Source of the DNA: Pseudomonadota bacterium
GTDB lineage: Bacteria > Pseudomonadota > Gammaproteobacteria > Burkholderiales > Rhodocyclaceae
Direction of reading: 5' to 3'
Assembly: GCA_023459095.1 (NCBI GenBank)
Contig: JAEWVQ010000248.1
Location: forward strand, 1 to 15,356
DNA: 15,356 bases
Below are positions 15,260-15,356 of the stretch, piece after piece (position 1 is the stretch's first letter; each line of letters begins with the position of its first letter). The position numbers and the translations under genes were made by a program. The notes below the pieces were generated by a model, which searched no databases, had not been told where the DNA came from, and saw nothing but the letters and a program-made list of their open reading frames with translations.

Positions 15260-15287
15260 GTTCACTGCCGTTTAGGCAGCTCAGAAA
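15260..15287 (+). repeat. Array 2 repeat with loop variant GTTTA
   Basis: The loop GTGTA is changed to GTTTA at 15272, the same substitution as in the array 1 repeat at 3414-3441. The stem and handle are intact. Confidence 0.93.
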
Positions 15288-15319
15288 AAGGCCGTGCGCA
15301 ACGCCCTGCGCGCAGCCGG

Positions 15320-15347
15320 GTTCACTGCCGTGTAGGCAGCCCAGTAA
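15320..15347 (+). repeat. Degenerate last repeat of array 2
   Basis: The hairpin is intact, but the handle reads CCCAGTAA instead of CTCAGAAA. Two changes near the 3' end fit a leader-distal terminal repeat. Confidence 0.75.
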
Positions 15348-15356
15348 CTCGGAGGC

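Larger units (their letters stand above)
13213..15347 (+). CRISPR. CRISPR array 2, type I-F, 36 repeats / 35 spacers, leader at the left end
   Basis: The 28-bp repeat begins GTTCACTGCC, has the hairpin CTGCC-GTGTA-GGCAG and ends CTCAGAAA. It differs from the array 1 repeat only at position 2 (T here, C there). Repeats start at 13213, 13273, 13333, then 13394-13814 by 60, 13875-13995 by 60, 14056-14476 by 60, 14537, 14597, 14658, 14718, 14779, then 14840-15320 by 60. Spacers are 32 nt, with seven of 33 nt at 13361, 13842, 14023, 14504, 14625, 14746 and 14807. Spacer 1 is 13241-13272 and spacer 35 is 15288-15319. The last repeat in the window is degenerate near its 3' end, so the array probably ends here, though the window stops 9 bases later. 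Confidence 0.99.

Overview
The window holds a complete type I-F (subtype I-F1, Ypest/'Csy') CRISPR-Cas locus from a GC-rich proteobacterium. The cas gene content and the repeat family are those of beta- and gammaproteobacteria. The high-GC codon use would suit a Rhodocyclales/Burkholderiales-type betaproteobacterium, but I cannot fix the genus from sequence alone.

Layout, left to right. Bases 1-126 are the 3' end of an IS3-family insertion sequence. Bases 189-4281 are CRISPR array 1, with 69 repeats counting a degenerate terminal one and 68 spacers; it is transcribed on the minus strand. Bases 4282-4412 are its leader. Bases 4411-12963 are six cas genes, all on the minus strand, in transcription order cas1, cas2-3, csy1 (cas8f), csy2 (cas5f), csy3 (cas7f), csy4 (cas6f). 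Bases 12964-13212 hold the cas1 upstream region and the leader of array 2. Bases 13213-15347 are CRISPR array 2, with 36 repeats and 35 spacers, transcribed on the plus strand. The two arrays therefore flank the cas operon and are read outward from it.

How it works, from family knowledge. Cas1 and the Cas2-3 fusion insert new spacers at the leader ends. Csy4 cuts the array transcripts at the repeat hairpin. Csy1, Csy2, six copies of Csy3, and Csy4 with the crRNA form the surveillance complex. The Cas3 part of Cas2-3 then degrades targets. All catalytic signatures I looked for are present, so the system looks intact.

This is a known system type, not a new one. The more interesting material is internal. 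Two spacers from different arrays overlap end to end and reveal each other's CC PAM. Another pair is antisense over 27 nt. One spacer is identical in both arrays. One spacer occurs twice within array 1 and has a third, variant copy differing only at apparent synonymous positions. Both leaders carry a perfect IHF consensus site exactly 83 bp from the first repeat. In leader 1 only, that site lies in the loop of a perfect 11-bp inverted repeat.
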